Positions 10,087 to 22,424 of a DNA stretch of 64,000 bases are shown here, piece by piece; the first letter of the stretch is position 1, and every line of letters begins with the position of its first letter. The position numbers and the translations under genes were made by a program. The notes below the pieces were generated by a model, which saw only the letters and a list, made by a program, of their open reading frames with translations, was not told the origin of the DNA and did not search any database. This DNA comes from Acidobacteriaceae bacterium TAA 166 (lineage in GTDB: Bacteria > Acidobacteriota > Terriglobia > Terriglobales > Acidobacteriaceae): NCBI GenBank assembly GCA_000421065.1, contig ATWD01000001.1, positions 2,534,001 through 2,598,000 of the forward strand, in the 5' to 3' direction.

Positions 10087-11667
10087 TTATCTTCCTCTTC
10101 CGCCCCCGCCGCCTCCACGTTCACCGCCACCGCGCTGCCCTCCTCCTCCAGGGCCTGGGCCAGGGCGCTGCTCGAAGGAAGGCCTGGACTGCGGCATGGG
10201 CCGGGGGGCCTGCTGCGGCATGGGTCTCGGCTGAACCTGAGGCATCGGTCGAGGAGCCTGCTGCGGTGTGGGCCGCGGCTGGGCTTGGGGCGTGGGCCTG
10301 GGGTTGGACTGCGGGGCTGGCCTGACCTGCGGCTGCCCCGGCCTCGGCTGGAACTGTCCAGACTGCCCTGGACGAGTTTGCGGCTGCCCGGGCCTTGACT
10401 GGGGCTGCGCCGGGCGAACCGACGGTTGTCCGGATCCCCCCTGCGGTTGACCGGGTCTCCCCTGCTGCCCCGGCCGTTCCTGCAAGCCAGGCTGGCGGCT
10501 GGGTTGGCCGGGATTTCCGGGACTTCCTGGCCGGTTGACCGGCATGGGCCGGGCCACTGGCCTCTGCACCCCGCGGTCGGCCTGAATGGGCCGCGCTGCC
10601 GCGGCCATCGCAGGACGTCCACGATTGGCATTGAAGAACTGCTGCCGGTTCTGCTGCGCCTGCTGACGTACCTGCATCTGCGAGTTCATCGGCCCCAGCC
10701 TGGGCTCGCGCCGCGCCGCGATCTCCGCAGGCCGTGGACGCACCTGAAGTCCGCCGCGACCCCCATTGAACGAGACTCGGCTGTTGTTGATGTACGTCCG
10801 GTTCACGACCACATTACGGCTGTAGACATTAGAGATACGGGTGACATTGATGTTGGTGACGGTCCGGTTATAAAAGAAGTTATTGCCGCGCCAGTACCCT
10901 CCGTAGAAGCCGTAGCCGGGATATCCGAAGCCGTAGTTGATGCCGCCATAGAAGCCGACGTAGCGGCCCCAGTAGCCGCGATAGTAGCGGTAGCGTCCGC
11001 CATAGAAGCCCCAGTAACCAGGGGTCCAGAGGGCGCCCTGCCAGGGGGAGGCGACCCAGATGCCGGGAACCCAGTAGTAGCCGGCTGAAGCATAACCCCA
11101 GTAGCCGGGGGTCCACATGTAGTTCGGATCGGGAGCCGGAGGCTGTTGATAGGTCGGAAGCTCAGGCGGAGGCTGCTGCGCCTCAAGCTCGTCATAGGCC
11201 TGGTCTTCGGCGTCGGCCTGAGTGTCATCGTAGACGCCCTGCTGCTGGGCCTGCTGCTGGCCGGGAGGTGCCTGCTGTCCCTGCTGATCCTGATATTGCT
11301 GCTGCTGATCCGGAGAGGGAGCTCCCTGCTGCTGGCCGGTCTGCTTGTACTCCTGCGCACGCTGAATGCTCTCGTTCTGGGCGCCGGAGGAGGTTGCAGG
11401 AGCCTGCTGCGGCTGTCCTTGCTGCTGCTGATTCTGAACCGGCGGCGGTTGCGGCTGCGCCTGCGCGTTGGGATCCCCACTGATGGGAGCCATGTTGACG
11501 TCCGCTGGATCGGGTCCGTTATCGTCCGGGGCAGCCCCCTGCGCGGTCACCGTGGAAGAACGGCAGCCTTCAAACGAGGCAGCGCCTGTTACCAGGAAAA
11601 AACTCAACAAAAAGATGGGGACAGCGCGGGGAGGATTCCACCTTCGGCTTTGATCGTGTTGCTTCAT
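10087..11667 (-). CDS. Exported WxPGYW-repeat, Pro/Gln-rich protein
   Basis: The 526-aa protein starts with a basic n-region and hydrophobic signal segment (FLLSFFLVTGAASFEGC; the Cys is not in a canonical lipobox). About 100 residues rich in Gln/Pro follow. A central block repeats W-x-P-G-Y/I-W (MWTPGYWGY, YWVPGIWV, LWTPGYWGF) and then Tyr/Gly-rich motifs. The last 200 residues are imperfect Arg-Pro-Gln-Pro tandem repeats ending in a Gly/Arg tail. This resembles YxWGxW/BcpO-type repeat proteins, which are surface or periplasmic proteins of unknown function. ATG 11667 is preferred over one 9 codons upstream because AGG lies about 8 nt before it. The long repetitive tail may be length-variable. 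Confidence 0.7.
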   Translation of the reverse strand: MKQHDQSRRWNPPRAVPIFLLSFFLVTGAASFEGCRSSTVTAQGAAPDDNGPDPADVNMAPISGDPNAQAQPQPPPVQNQQQQGQPQQAPATSSGAQNESIQRAQEYKQTGQQQGAPSPDQQQQYQDQQGQQAPPGQQQAQQQGVYDDTQADAEDQAYDELEAQQPPPELPTYQQPPAPDPNYMWTPGYWGYASAGYYWVPGIWVASPWQGALWTPGYWGFYGGRYRYYRGYWGRYVGFYGGINYGFGYPGYGFYGGYWRGNNFFYNRTVTNINVTRISNVYSRNVVVNRTYINNSRVSFNGGRGGLQVRPRPAEIAARREPRLGPMNSQMQVRQQAQQNRQQFFNANRGRPAMAAAARPIQADRGVQRPVARPMPVNRPGSPGNPGQPSRQPGLQERPGQQGRPGQPQGGSGQPSVRPAQPQSRPGQPQTRPGQSGQFQPRPGQPQVRPAPQSNPRPTPQAQPRPTPQQAPRPMPQVQPRPMPQQAPRPMPQSRPSFEQRPGPGPGGGGQRGGGERGGGGGGRGR

Positions 11668-11795
11668 TGGACCTATATACCTCGTTCTATACAAACACTG
11701 TTCCTTCCAGTGAGATGCGTAATTTTGACTCGACTTGTTGGCCGAGCGTGAGGAGCCGGACGCCGAACTCGCAAAAGCCTCTGGCGATCAATCAC

Positions 11796-11825
11796 TTGAG
11801 GCTCCTTGAATTCTAGCCGTACAAT
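11796..11825 (+). promoter_or_regulatory. Predicted sigma-70 promoter of acnA
   Basis: TTGAGG (11796-11801), an 18-nt spacer and TACAAT (11820-11825) form a reasonable vegetative promoter. It implies an untranslated leader of about 200 nt before acnA. Confidence 0.45.
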
Positions 11826-11834
11826 GGATTCGAT

Positions 11835-12034
11835 GGCAGGATCCGGTCCACTCCTCAAGCGCTATCGCCACGGTCGCCGCGACCGCGGACGCTGACCCGC
11901 CGCATCTCCTCAACCTTAAAAACCAGTTTTTGATAGGCTTTTTCCCGTCAGGCTTTCCGTAGGACAGGGGCTGCTCGGCAGCCCCAGGCCTCTCAACCAG
12001 CACGCTCACGCGCGCTCCTTCGGAGATAAAAGAG
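11835..12034 (+). other. Long 5' leader of acnA with hairpin
   Basis: No convincing gene lies in 11668-12034. The stretch holds the predicted promoter and a leader. In the leader, AAAAAC-CA-GTTTTT forms a small inverted repeat near 11918. GGGGCTGC...GCAGCCCC (11966-11984) forms a strong 8-bp hairpin with no T-run, so it is not a normal terminator. A GGAG lies about 10 nt before the ATG. Regulation by this leader is only a possibility. Confidence 0.35.
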
Positions 12035-14896
<2,862 letters not shown>

Positions 14897-15021
14897 CTCT
14901 CTCCGCCGCCACCCTCCCGAGAGCCCCGATGGAAGTCGAGGCTTCCGTGTGTACTCTCGAATCGCTTCTGTAGCGTCATGAATTTTCAAGCAGACACACA
15001 GGGGTAGTCAGGACCCATCGC

Positions 15022-15975
15022 GTGCGCAGGGTAATTCTGTTCGTCAATCCGGTCTTCGCGTCGCGCAACCGGCGCGAACTTCCCCGCATTCTCGAGGTCT
15101 TCCGCAGGGCCGAGTTCCAGGTCGAACAGATTGGAGCCGCATCGGACAGCGCCTCCAGCGGTGTTCTTCGTCGTGCGATCGAATCTTCCATCCAACCGGC
15201 AGACGCCGTGATCGTCTGCGGGGGCGACGGCACCGTCTTCTACGCCCTGCAGGATCTCGCCGGCACGCGGATTCCGCTGGGGATCTGTCCCTTCGGAACG
15301 GGAAATGTGCTGGCCCAGAATCTCCGGATTCCGCGCGATTCGGTCAAAGCCGTTCGCTGGCTGCTCGCGGCTCGGCCACGTTCGTATCCCCTGGGAAAGA
15401 TCACCTGCCCGGCTGCCGATGGAACACGAAGCTGGTACTTCGCCATGGCCGCAGGCATGGGAGGCCACGCGGCCATGCTGAAGGCCTCGGAGCGTTACGG
15501 CAAGCGCTGGAATGGCCGGGCCTCCTACTTCGCCGCTGGCGCGGAGGTCCTTCTCACTCGAGCCCTCGAACCCTTCGAGATGGAGATCACCACCGTCTCA
15601 GAAGAGGTCCTCCAGCGGAGCGTCTCCGAGATGATCGCCGTCCGCGTCGCCGAGCTCAACCACTGGCGTCCCGGCGGCGGCTTGAAGCTTCCGTTTCTCC
15701 GTCTCGCCAGCGTCGATGGAGCCTCCCGGCTGCGCCTGATGAGGGCCTCCTTTGAGGCACTGCTCTTTGGTGCCGGCCGCCACGACCGTCCGTCCCGGCC
15801 CGGAGCTGCTGCATTCTATGAAGATGTAAGCCGCGTCGAATGTCGGCCGATTCCCGGCAGAAGCTACCGGCGGCCAATCGATGTCGAGGCTGACGGTGAG
15901 ATCCTTGGCGCCTCCTCGGCTATCCTCCAGATGGCCGGAGTCAACATAGAGCTGCTCTCTGCTCCCAATCTGTAG
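15022..15975 (+). CDS. Diacylglycerol/sphingosine-kinase-like lipid kinase
   Basis: The 317-aa protein has the DAGK catalytic fold: an N-terminal FVNPVFASRN, the nucleotide-binding CGGDGTVFYALQDL, then FGTGNVLAQNL. The C-terminal beta-sandwich ends with DVEADGEILG. Family members phosphorylate lipid alcohols such as diacylglycerol or undecaprenol-like substrates at the membrane, and the substrate here is not determined. GTG 15022 is the start, with AGGA 8 nt upstream. It follows acnA by 125 nt. Confidence 0.85.
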   Translation: MRRVILFVNPVFASRNRRELPRILEVFRRAEFQVEQIGAASDSASSGVLRRAIESSIQPADAVIVCGGDGTVFYALQDLAGTRIPLGICPFGTGNVLAQNLRIPRDSVKAVRWLLAARPRSYPLGKITCPAADGTRSWYFAMAAGMGGHAAMLKASERYGKRWNGRASYFAAGAEVLLTRALEPFEMEITTVSEEVLQRSVSEMIAVRVAELNHWRPGGGLKLPFLRLASVDGASRLRLMRASFEALLFGAGRHDRPSRPGAAAFYEDVSRVECRPIPGRSYRRPIDVEADGEILGASSAILQMAGVNIELLSAPNL

Positions 15976-16069
15976 AGGCGCTTAGAGTCATTGGTCCCTC
16001 AAAGAAAACCGTCTATCACTTCGATCTCAAGATTGGCAGCTCGGTCTGGTCTGCGCGGGAAGCAAAACT

Positions 16070-16075
16070 TAAAAT
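16070..16075 (+). promoter_or_regulatory. TAAAAT -10-like box, 6 nt before ATG
   Basis: The hexamer ends 6 nt before the start codon of the exported hydrolase and no Shine-Dalgarno is present, which suggests a leaderless transcript. Confidence 0.35.
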
Positions 16076-16081
16076 AGCGGC

Positions 16082-17170
16082 ATGAAGCCGCTCGTCGTTC
16101 TTGTTCTCGGACTGTGGATGCCCGTCGTTTCCTTTGCGCAGAAGACCTACACGGTCGGGTTCGAAACCCGTTCTTTCGCCGACGATGCCCGCCGGAACTA
16201 TGAGAACACCGGGCCTCGCCCGCTCGAGACGGTGATCTGGTATCCCGCAGCCGAGGGGTCCGTCGCCTCCGTTCCGTCCGAACCGGATAGCCCCGTCAAA
16301 GGCATGTTTGTCATCGAGCCGAACGCCCCCAGGGCTCTTCTTCCCGCGGGCTCGCGGCGATTTCCGCTCATCCTGCTCTCGCACGGGTCATCCAGCCTCG
16401 CCTATTCCCTGGGGTGGCTGGGATGGTTCCTTGCCTCGCACGGATACATCGTCGCCGGAGTCAATCATCACGGCAATACCGCCGCCGAACCGAAGATGTT
16501 GCCACAGGGCCTGATGCTCGAGTGGGAGCGTCCGCGTGATCTCTCCGTCCTGATCGACAAGATGCTGGCCGATCCCAAGTTCGGTCCGCGCATCGACCGC
16601 GCGCGCATCGGAGCCGCAGGTCACTCCGCGGGAGGAGCGACGGTCATCGAGATCGCCGGTGGCACTCCCGACGCGGCGGGTTTCTGCAGCAGTCATCCTG
16701 GAGATGCGAACTGCAACCTGCCTCCCATCTTTCAACAGTGGATCGCGGACTACAACCGCATCAAAGATACCGATCCCGTGATCCAGGACTCGCTGCGACG
16801 CCAGCACCTCTCACGGCGCGATCCTCGCGTGAAGGCGGTCTTTGCCATGGCCCCCGCCATCGGCTTCGCTTTTAGCGAAGAAAATCTGCGATCGATCCAT
16901 GTACCCGTCTTTATCGCAGCCGGCGCGGGCGATGTCGTCGTCGATCCGAAGACGAATGCCGAACGTTACGCAAGATTTATTCCCGGCGCTCAGTTGAAGA
17001 TCTTTCCGGGAGCCGCGAACCACTTCATCTTCAGCACGCTCTGTAAGCCTGCCGGAGAAAGGGCGCTCGATTCGTGTCATTCGGATCCTGGAGTCGATCG
17101 CGGCCAGATTCATCTGCAGACGGAAGACCTCGCGCTCTCGTTCTTTCAGAAGAATCTAAAGGCCAACTGA
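16082..17170 (+). CDS. Exported alpha/beta hydrolase (PAF-acetylhydrolase/dienelactone-hydrolase-like)
   Basis: The 362-aa protein has a signal peptide (MKPLVVLVLGLWMPVVSFAQ). It then follows the pattern of platelet-activating-factor acetylhydrolase-like esterases: ETVIWYPA, an oxyanion segment FPLILLSHGSSS, the nucleophile elbow GHSAGG (Ser about residue 184), an Asp in AAGAGDVVVDP and a His in GAANHFIF. A cysteine-rich insertion (GFCSSHPGDANCNLPP) sits after the elbow. The substrate is unknown, and a periplasmic esterase or lipase is the likely role. No Shine-Dalgarno is seen. Confidence 0.75.
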   Translation: MKPLVVLVLGLWMPVVSFAQKTYTVGFETRSFADDARRNYENTGPRPLETVIWYPAAEGSVASVPSEPDSPVKGMFVIEPNAPRALLPAGSRRFPLILLSHGSSSLAYSLGWLGWFLASHGYIVAGVNHHGNTAAEPKMLPQGLMLEWERPRDLSVLIDKMLADPKFGPRIDRARIGAAGHSAGGATVIEIAGGTPDAAGFCSSHPGDANCNLPPIFQQWIADYNRIKDTDPVIQDSLRRQHLSRRDPRVKAVFAMAPAIGFAFSEENLRSIHVPVFIAAGAGDVVVDPKTNAERYARFIPGAQLKIFPGAANHFIFSTLCKPAGERALDSCHSDPGVDRGQIHLQTEDLALSFFQKNLKAN

Positions 17171-17266
17171 CACAAGCAGCTTCCGCAGCGAAGAAGATCA
17201 ACCAGCATGCTGACCACTCGAATACACTGGGTTACGGTTTGCAGAGGCTCTCTCCGAGGTTTGCCC

Positions 17267-18682
17267 ATGTCTCGCATCTTCTCCCCCCGGCGTGAATTTC
17301 TAAGACGGATCGGCCAGTGTCTCGCGACACTTCCCCTCTCCTCCCCGTTACGTATCGCCGATGCGCAGACGTCTGTAAAGCGTCGATTTCCGGCTTCCTC
17401 TGCGCCGTCGCATCCCAAAATAAAAATATCTGTGGCGCTCAACGTTCGAGACTTTGGAGCCAGGGGAGACAGAGTGACTAAGGACACGCTCGCCGTGCAG
17501 CAGGCGCTCGATCGCGTAAACGTGCTCGGCGGCGGCGAAGTAATCGTTCCCGCAGGCGAGTACCTTACAGGAGCTCTCGTATTGCGCTCGAACACTACGC
17601 TGAGGCTCGAAGAGGGGGCGACGCTCGAAGGCTCGTCCGATCTCGCTGACTACGCTCTTACGCAGGTCCGTTGGGAGGGTCGCTGGGTCAAGGGCTATCT
17701 CGGCTACATCTCCGCGACGGATGCAGACAACGTCAGCATCCTGGGGAAGGGAAAGATCGTCGGGAACACCGCGATCAAGGGTCGCGTCGATCGCCAGACC
17801 CAGGTTCGCCATCCGGCGCTGCTCGAGTTTACGCATTGCAAAAACATTCGTATCGAGGACTGCTTCACTCAGCAGAACGATATGTGGTCGATCCATCCGG
17901 TGTACTGCGAGAATGTGAGCTTCAAAAACATGACCGTGAACGGCGGCGCCGACGGCATCGACGTCGATTCTTCGAAGCACGTCGTGATTGACAACTGTAT
18001 CTTTTCGACTGGCGACGACTGCATCTCGCTGAAGTCCGGCCGCGGAGCCGAGGGCAGCGCCATCGGCTGGGTCACAGAAGATGTTCGCATCTCCAATTGC
18101 ACCTTTTCTGACGGGCATTGGGCCTGCATCGGCATCGGCAGCGAAACTTCGGCGGGTATTCGCAACGTCCATGTCGATCACTGCAAGTGCCTTGGTGCAC
18201 TAACCTTCGCCATCTACATCAAGACGCGCGTGGGCCGCGGGGCCTTCATCGAAGACATCTGGATGAACGACCTCGAGGTCTCGGACGCGAAGCAGGGTTT
18301 TCTTCGGCTCAATATTCTCGACTCCGGCAAGCAGGATGAGTTTCCCGTCCCGGGCGATGCGGGCATCCCCACCGTCCGTAACTTCCACTTCAGCAATATC
18401 CGCGTCACCGACGTTCCTGTTCTCGTCGATGCAGTCAGCATTCACCCCGGCAAACCGCTCGATGGCTTTGCGCTCAGCGACGTGACGGGAACCTGCGGCA
18501 AAGGGATATTTCTTGCCAACATCCGCCACGCCGCGCTCAAGAATATTCGTGTCACCAGCTTCAGCGGGGCTCTTCTGAACACCCACGCTGTAACTGGCAC
18601 CGGCCTCGCCGGGGCGGTTCCGGCCGAGCCGCCGAAGCTTCCCGATTCGATTCCACCGGAGAAGCCCTACAAACTGCACTGA
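17267..18682 (+). CDS. Exported glycoside hydrolase family 28 (polygalacturonase-like)
   Basis: The 471-aa enzyme is a GH28 right-handed beta-helix protein: NVRDFGARGD at the start, GIDVDSSKHVVIDNC, STGDDCISLKSG (paired catalytic Asp), and IYIKTRVGRG near the active site. The usual GHG is replaced by CIGIGSETSAGIRNV, an Ile-Gly-Ile-Gly variant. It should hydrolyse pectin-type polysaccharides outside the cytoplasm. ATG 17267 is chosen because GAGG lies 7 nt upstream and the product then opens with a twin-arginine-like signal (SPRREFLRRIG). An in-frame start 20 codons upstream is less likely. Confidence 0.88.
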   Translation: MSRIFSPRREFLRRIGQCLATLPLSSPLRIADAQTSVKRRFPASSAPSHPKIKISVALNVRDFGARGDRVTKDTLAVQQALDRVNVLGGGEVIVPAGEYLTGALVLRSNTTLRLEEGATLEGSSDLADYALTQVRWEGRWVKGYLGYISATDADNVSILGKGKIVGNTAIKGRVDRQTQVRHPALLEFTHCKNIRIEDCFTQQNDMWSIHPVYCENVSFKNMTVNGGADGIDVDSSKHVVIDNCIFSTGDDCISLKSGRGAEGSAIGWVTEDVRISNCTFSDGHWACIGIGSETSAGIRNVHVDHCKCLGALTFAIYIKTRVGRGAFIEDIWMNDLEVSDAKQGFLRLNILDSGKQDEFPVPGDAGIPTVRNFHFSNIRVTDVPVLVDAVSIHPGKPLDGFALSDVTGTCGKGIFLANIRHAALKNIRVTSFSGALLNTHAVTGTGLAGAVPAEPPKLPDSIPPEKPYKLH

Positions 18683-18712
18683 AGGCGATGGCCGGCCGGG
18701 CCCACTGCACCT
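18683..18712 (+). repeat. Dispersed palindrome family, a-end arm only
   Basis: The arm GGCGATGGCCGGCCGGGCCC, then ACTGC, immediately follows the GH28 stop codon. The TGCC step of the arm is deleted. Confidence 0.55.
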
Positions 18713-18766
18713 GTGAATTTTTTCTTCGCGGGCGAAACACGCTGGCTGCAATTCGCCGGTGAAGAC

Positions 18767-18772
18767 TACACT
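18767..18772 (+). promoter_or_regulatory. TACACT -10-like box, 6 nt before ATG
   Basis: It ends 6 nt before the CDF transporter ATG and no Shine-Dalgarno is seen, consistent with a leaderless mRNA. Confidence 0.3.
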
Positions 18773-18778
18773 TTAAGC

Positions 18779-19732
18779 ATGCACATGGTCGCCACCCCGA
18801 ACCGCCGGATGCAGCAGGTCCTGAAGGCTTCGATGGTCCTGACCTTCGCCTACGTCCTTGCGACCTTCATCTTCGGCCTGCGCGCTCACTCGCTCGCCCT
18901 GATCTCCGAGGCTGGCCACAACCTCAGCGACCTCCTGGCGATCGTCCTCTCCTATGTGGCGGTCTACTTTCAGAATCGGCCCGCTACCGATCGTAAGACC
19001 TTCGGGTATCAACGCGCCGGTGTCCTGGCGGCCTTCGTCAATGCGGCAACGCTGGTGGTTCTGTCGGTCTGGATCGCCATCACTGCGATTCAGCGGCTCA
19101 GCGCTCCCGTCGATGTGCAGCCGAAGCTGATGATGGAGGTCGCCGTCGCCGGCGTCCTGATGAACGGCACGGTGGCCGCGCTGTTGTGGAGGTTCTCACG
19201 CGACGTCAACATCCGCAGCGTCTTTCTGCACATGCTGGGCGATACTCTTTCGACCGCCGCCGTCATCGCTGGCGGAGCGGCCATCCTCTTCACACATCTG
19301 TCCTGGGTCGATCCCGCGCTCTCGCTGGTGATCGCCGCGATGATCCTGTGGAGCTCTATTGGAATCCTGCGCGAGACCATGAACATCCTGCTCGAGGGCA
19401 CGCCGAGCAGCCTAAACCTCGAAGCCGTCAGAGGAGAGATGCAGACGGTCGAAGGCGTACTCGACGTTCACGACCTGCACATCTGGAGCCTGGGGTCGGA
19501 GTCGCTCGCGCTCGCCAGCCACGTCACCGTCTGCGAGATGCCCGCGTCAGAGTGCATGACCATTCTGGACGCCCTCAACTCCCGGCTGCGCGATCGCTTT
19601 CACATCAACCACACCACCATCCAGCTCGAGACCACGGGCTGTGAGACGACGCACGGATGCAGTTCGCCGCCCGAGGCTGAAGAGGTTGTGGTGCATGGGC
19701 ATCACCATCATGGGCACTCCCACTCACGCTAA
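18779..19732 (+). CDS. Cation diffusion facilitator (CzcD/ZitB-like metal exporter)
   Basis: This 317-aa inner-membrane transporter has about six membrane helices and the two metal-site motifs of zinc CDF proteins: GHNLSD in helix 2 (HxxxD) and HMLGDTLS in helix 5 (HxxxD). A cytoplasmic C-terminal domain (VHDLHIWSLGSES) follows. The tail is His-rich (HGHHHHGHSHSR), typical of a zinc-sensing or buffering end. It most likely exports Zn2+ or Co2+ by proton antiport. ATG 18779 is preferred over an upstream GTG because the family starts here. Confidence 0.92.
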   Translation: MHMVATPNRRMQQVLKASMVLTFAYVLATFIFGLRAHSLALISEAGHNLSDLLAIVLSYVAVYFQNRPATDRKTFGYQRAGVLAAFVNAATLVVLSVWIAITAIQRLSAPVDVQPKLMMEVAVAGVLMNGTVAALLWRFSRDVNIRSVFLHMLGDTLSTAAVIAGGAAILFTHLSWVDPALSLVIAAMILWSSIGILRETMNILLEGTPSSLNLEAVRGEMQTVEGVLDVHDLHIWSLGSESLALASHVTVCEMPASECMTILDALNSRLRDRFHINHTTIQLETTGCETTHGCSSPPEAEEVVVHGHHHHGHSHSR

Positions 19733-19740
19733 ACAGCTTC

Positions 19741-19962
19741 TTTGAAGAAGACAGCGCTACCGCGCGGGCCCACTGCGCGTGGAGCGATCACTTCGTGATG
19801 TTTATACCGGCTTCGCCGTGGGCCTCCCGCTGGTCGGCGCAAAGATTACGCAAGCGACCAACGGGAGCCCCCCGAAGGGAGTACACGCATCACGAAGGGT
19901 GCGCTCCACGCGCGGTGGGCCTGAGGCGTGGCCGGCAGACCACCGTCTTGCATAGGTGGATA
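19741..19962 (+). repeat. Dispersed imperfect palindrome, near-full copy (b-end left, a-end right)
   Basis: The left arm runs from TTTGAAGAAGACAGCGC through GGGCCCACTGCGCGTGGAGC and CTTCGTGATG. The centre has CCTCCCGCTGGTCGGCGCAA pairing with GCGACCAACGGGAGCC. The right arm repeats the left in reverse complement (CATCACGAAGGGTGCGCTCC, ACGCGCGGTGGGCC, GGCCGGCAGACCACCGTCTT). The whole is a long interrupted hairpin with no coding sequence. Confidence 0.85.
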
Positions 19963-19968
19963 CCGCCG

Positions 19969-21126
19969 CTATGCGAAGTAGCGCTTCAGCTTCAGGAAGG
20001 GCTGCTCGTAGAGGTGGAAGCTCAGCCATGCCAGCGGCAGCGTGATCAGCAGATTACACGCGAGGATCGCGACGTGCAGGCCGATGTGCGAGTGAACGTG
20101 CTCGCGCAGAAACTCGCCATAGACGAAGGCCGCCATCATGTGGATGACGTAGATGCCGTAGCTGTACTTGCCCAGCCAGCGCAACCATGACAATTTCATC
20201 GCGGCCGAGGCGATCGAGCCCTGCCGCAGCACCATCGCGATCAACGCCGTTCCCGCCACCGCGAGCAGGCTGTAGCCGACGGTGTTGATGGCGTAGCTGC
20301 TCTCCCAGGAGAAGGAGCCTGCTCTCCACGCAATGGCCATGCAGGCCAGAATGGACGTCCAGAAGACGGGCGCGGCGGAGCGAAGCACCGTCTCCCGTCG
20401 CTCGCCGCGAACCGCGAGAGCCAGCCACGCTCCGCTCAGCAGCGAATCCGCGCGGCAGATCGTGGTCTTGTAGGTCGCCTCGAAGGGAGCTCCATGCGCC
20501 AGCATGAAGACCCGGACCACCGGCGCCATCAGCGCCAGCGCCAGCGCGGTCCAGAGCAGCTTGCGGCGATCGCGGATCCAGAAGACCAGGAACGGCCAGA
20601 CGAAGTAGAACTGCTCTTCGACCGCAAGCGACCACAGGTGACCGGCAAGATCTTTAATTCCGTGTGTCGCAGGCCCGTTCCACCAGAGCGGAGTGTTCTG
20701 CAGATAGAACACCAGAGCGTAGAACTGACGTCCATCGTCCCAGCCCGGGCGGAAGATGAGAAACAGGATCAGCAGCGTTCCGTAGTAAAGGGGAAAGATG
20801 CGCAGCACACGGCGCACATAGAAGTTGCGGAAGTAGTGCGGGGTGCCGAGCGAGTCGAAGAGGATTCCGGTGATCAGGAAGCCGGAGAGCGCGAAGAACA
20901 GGTCGACGCCCACCCATCCGGCGTTCCGGATCTTGAGGATCAGGTCGATCACAACCGAGCCCGTCGGATGATTGTTGGACCACAGCAGGTGGACCAGGAG
21001 AACCAGGGCGATTGCGAGCCCACGGACCCCATCGAGCGCTGCCAGATGCGGCATGCGCTTATCGCGAGGAAATACGTCATCCTTCCCCTGAGGGGGATTT
21101 GTAGCAGCCAGCAGTACGTCAGCCAT
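19969..21126 (-). CDS. Membrane-bound acyltransferase 3 (OafA/YrhL-like)
   Basis: The 385-aa integral membrane protein begins its conserved part with LAALDGVRGLAIALVLLVH, whose Arg and His are family-conserved. GVDLFFALSGFLITGIL, FYVRRVLRIFPLYY and SLAVEEQFYFVWPF follow. About ten membrane helices are expected. Such enzymes O-acylate exported sugars, antibiotics or peptidoglycan, and the substrate here is unknown. ATG 21126 has a GGAG 8 nt upstream; a GTG two codons earlier is possible. The gene ends beside a full dispersed palindrome. Confidence 0.88.
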   Translation of the reverse strand: MADVLLAATNPPQGKDDVFPRDKRMPHLAALDGVRGLAIALVLLVHLLWSNNHPTGSVVIDLILKIRNAGWVGVDLFFALSGFLITGILFDSLGTPHYFRNFYVRRVLRIFPLYYGTLLILFLIFRPGWDDGRQFYALVFYLQNTPLWWNGPATHGIKDLAGHLWSLAVEEQFYFVWPFLVFWIRDRRKLLWTALALALMAPVVRVFMLAHGAPFEATYKTTICRADSLLSGAWLALAVRGERRETVLRSAAPVFWTSILACMAIAWRAGSFSWESSYAINTVGYSLLAVAGTALIAMVLRQGSIASAAMKLSWLRWLGKYSYGIYVIHMMAAFVYGEFLREHVHSHIGLHVAILACNLLITLPLAWLSFHLYEQPFLKLKRYFA

Positions 21127-21325
21127 CCTCACTCCAAAACATCACGGCGTATGCGCAGTTTCACAGAATTCAGGGGGCCCGGGAGTATGGATGGACCCGC
21201 ACACGTCGAGGAGAGCAGATCCTCTGGGACTTTCAAGCTCAACCAGCATAACCGGGAGAAGTGAGACAGCGGGGGAGGAAGGGGGTCGCATCTTTGTGAG
21301 GCGAGCCCCCGGGAAAGACATTTGT

Positions 21326-22321
21326 TTAGTGAGCTGCAGCTGGCTCGCTGATCTCGGCAAGCCGCTTCTCCAGCGTCTTCTCGAGCTCTTCGAGCGCCTT
21401 GGAGAAGCCGTCGATGCCTTCCTTCAGCTTGTCTGTCGCCATGCGATCAGCCGCGTGCATCTTGTCGAAGGTCTCCTTGTCGACGGTGATCTTCTCAACC
21501 TGCACTGACTTGGCCTTCTCCGCGTCGAGCTTGCGCTCGAGCGTTCCCTGCTTGGCCGCGAGCTCGCCCAGCAGCTTGGGGGCGATGGTCAGCAGATCGC
21601 ATCCCGCCAGTTCCTCGATCTCGCCGATATTGCGGAAGCTCGCTCCCATGACCACGGTCTTGTAGCCGAAGTGCTTGTAATAATTGTAGATCGTCGTTAC
21701 CGACTTTACGCCCGGGTCTTCCGCGGGGGTGTAGTCCTTACCGGTATCCTTCTTGTACCAGTCGAGAATGCGGCCGACAAACGGGGAGATCAGGGTCGCT
21801 TTGGCTTCGGCCGCGGCGACTGCCTGGTGCAGGCCGAACAGGAGGGTCATGTTGCAGTGAATGCCTTCCTTCTCCAGGATCTCGGCGGCGCGGATGCCCT
21901 CCCAGGTGGAGGCTAGCTTGATCAGCACGCGCTCGCGCGAGATGCCCGCCTTCTCATACTGCGCGATGATGTCGCGGGCGGTCTCGATCGACTTGTCGGT
22001 GTCGTACGACAGGCGGGCATCCACCTCGGTGGAGACGCGGCCCGGGACGATTTCGAGAATCTTTCTGCCGAAGGCCACGGCGAGGGACTTGAACGCGAGC
22101 GTGGCGACCTCTTTGTCCGTCGCGTTCGAGCCAGCGTCCTTGCGGGCCTGCTTGAGCACGTCATCGACGATCGACTGATACTCCGGCATCCCGGCAGCTG
22201 CCTGGATCAGCGACGGATTGGTCGTCGAATCGGTTGGCTTGTACTGCTTGATTGCGTTGATATCACCGGAGTCGGATACCACGGTGGTCATGCTACGAAG
22301 CTGTTCCAAGATTGTCGCCAT
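21326..22321 (-). CDS. tal: Transaldolase
   Basis: Transaldolase moves a dihydroxyacetone unit between sugar phosphates in the non-oxidative pentose phosphate pathway. The 331-aa length is that of classical (TalB-type) enzymes. The sequence shows [13 protein letters not shown], the Schiff-base Lys in [25 protein letters not shown] and [10 protein letters not shown] strong AGGAG lies before ATG 22321. It stands alone on the minus strand, with 103 nt of non-coding sequence separating it from the FAH-family gene. Confidence 0.95.
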   Translation of the reverse strand: MATILEQLRSMTTVVSDSGDINAIKQYKPTDSTTNPSLIQAAAGMPEYQSIVDDVLKQARKDAGSNATDKEVATLAFKSLAVAFGRKILEIVPGRVSTEVDARLSYDTDKSIETARDIIAQYEKAGISRERVLIKLASTWEGIRAAEILEKEGIHCNMTLLFGLHQAVAAAEAKATLISPFVGRILDWYKKDTGKDYTPAEDPGVKSVTTIYNYYKHFGYKTVVMGASFRNIGEIEELAGCDLLTIAPKLLGELAAKQGTLERKLDAEKAKSVQVEKITVDKETFDKMHAADRMATDKLKEGIDGFSKALEELEKTLEKRLAEISEPAAAH

Positions 22322-22424
22322 TATGCGCTCCTTCGCTGCTTACTTTGATTTTACCAAGTTCCGGGACGTTGCGTGACCCGGCGCGGAACCCGTTGATTGC
22401 ATCACACGCCTGTAAATAAACCAT

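Noticed and set aside
10087..10600. Plus-strand Gly/Cys/Trp-rich frames opposite the Pro-rich tail
   Set aside because: They are shadows of the RPQP repeats on the other strand, lacking start signals and domains.
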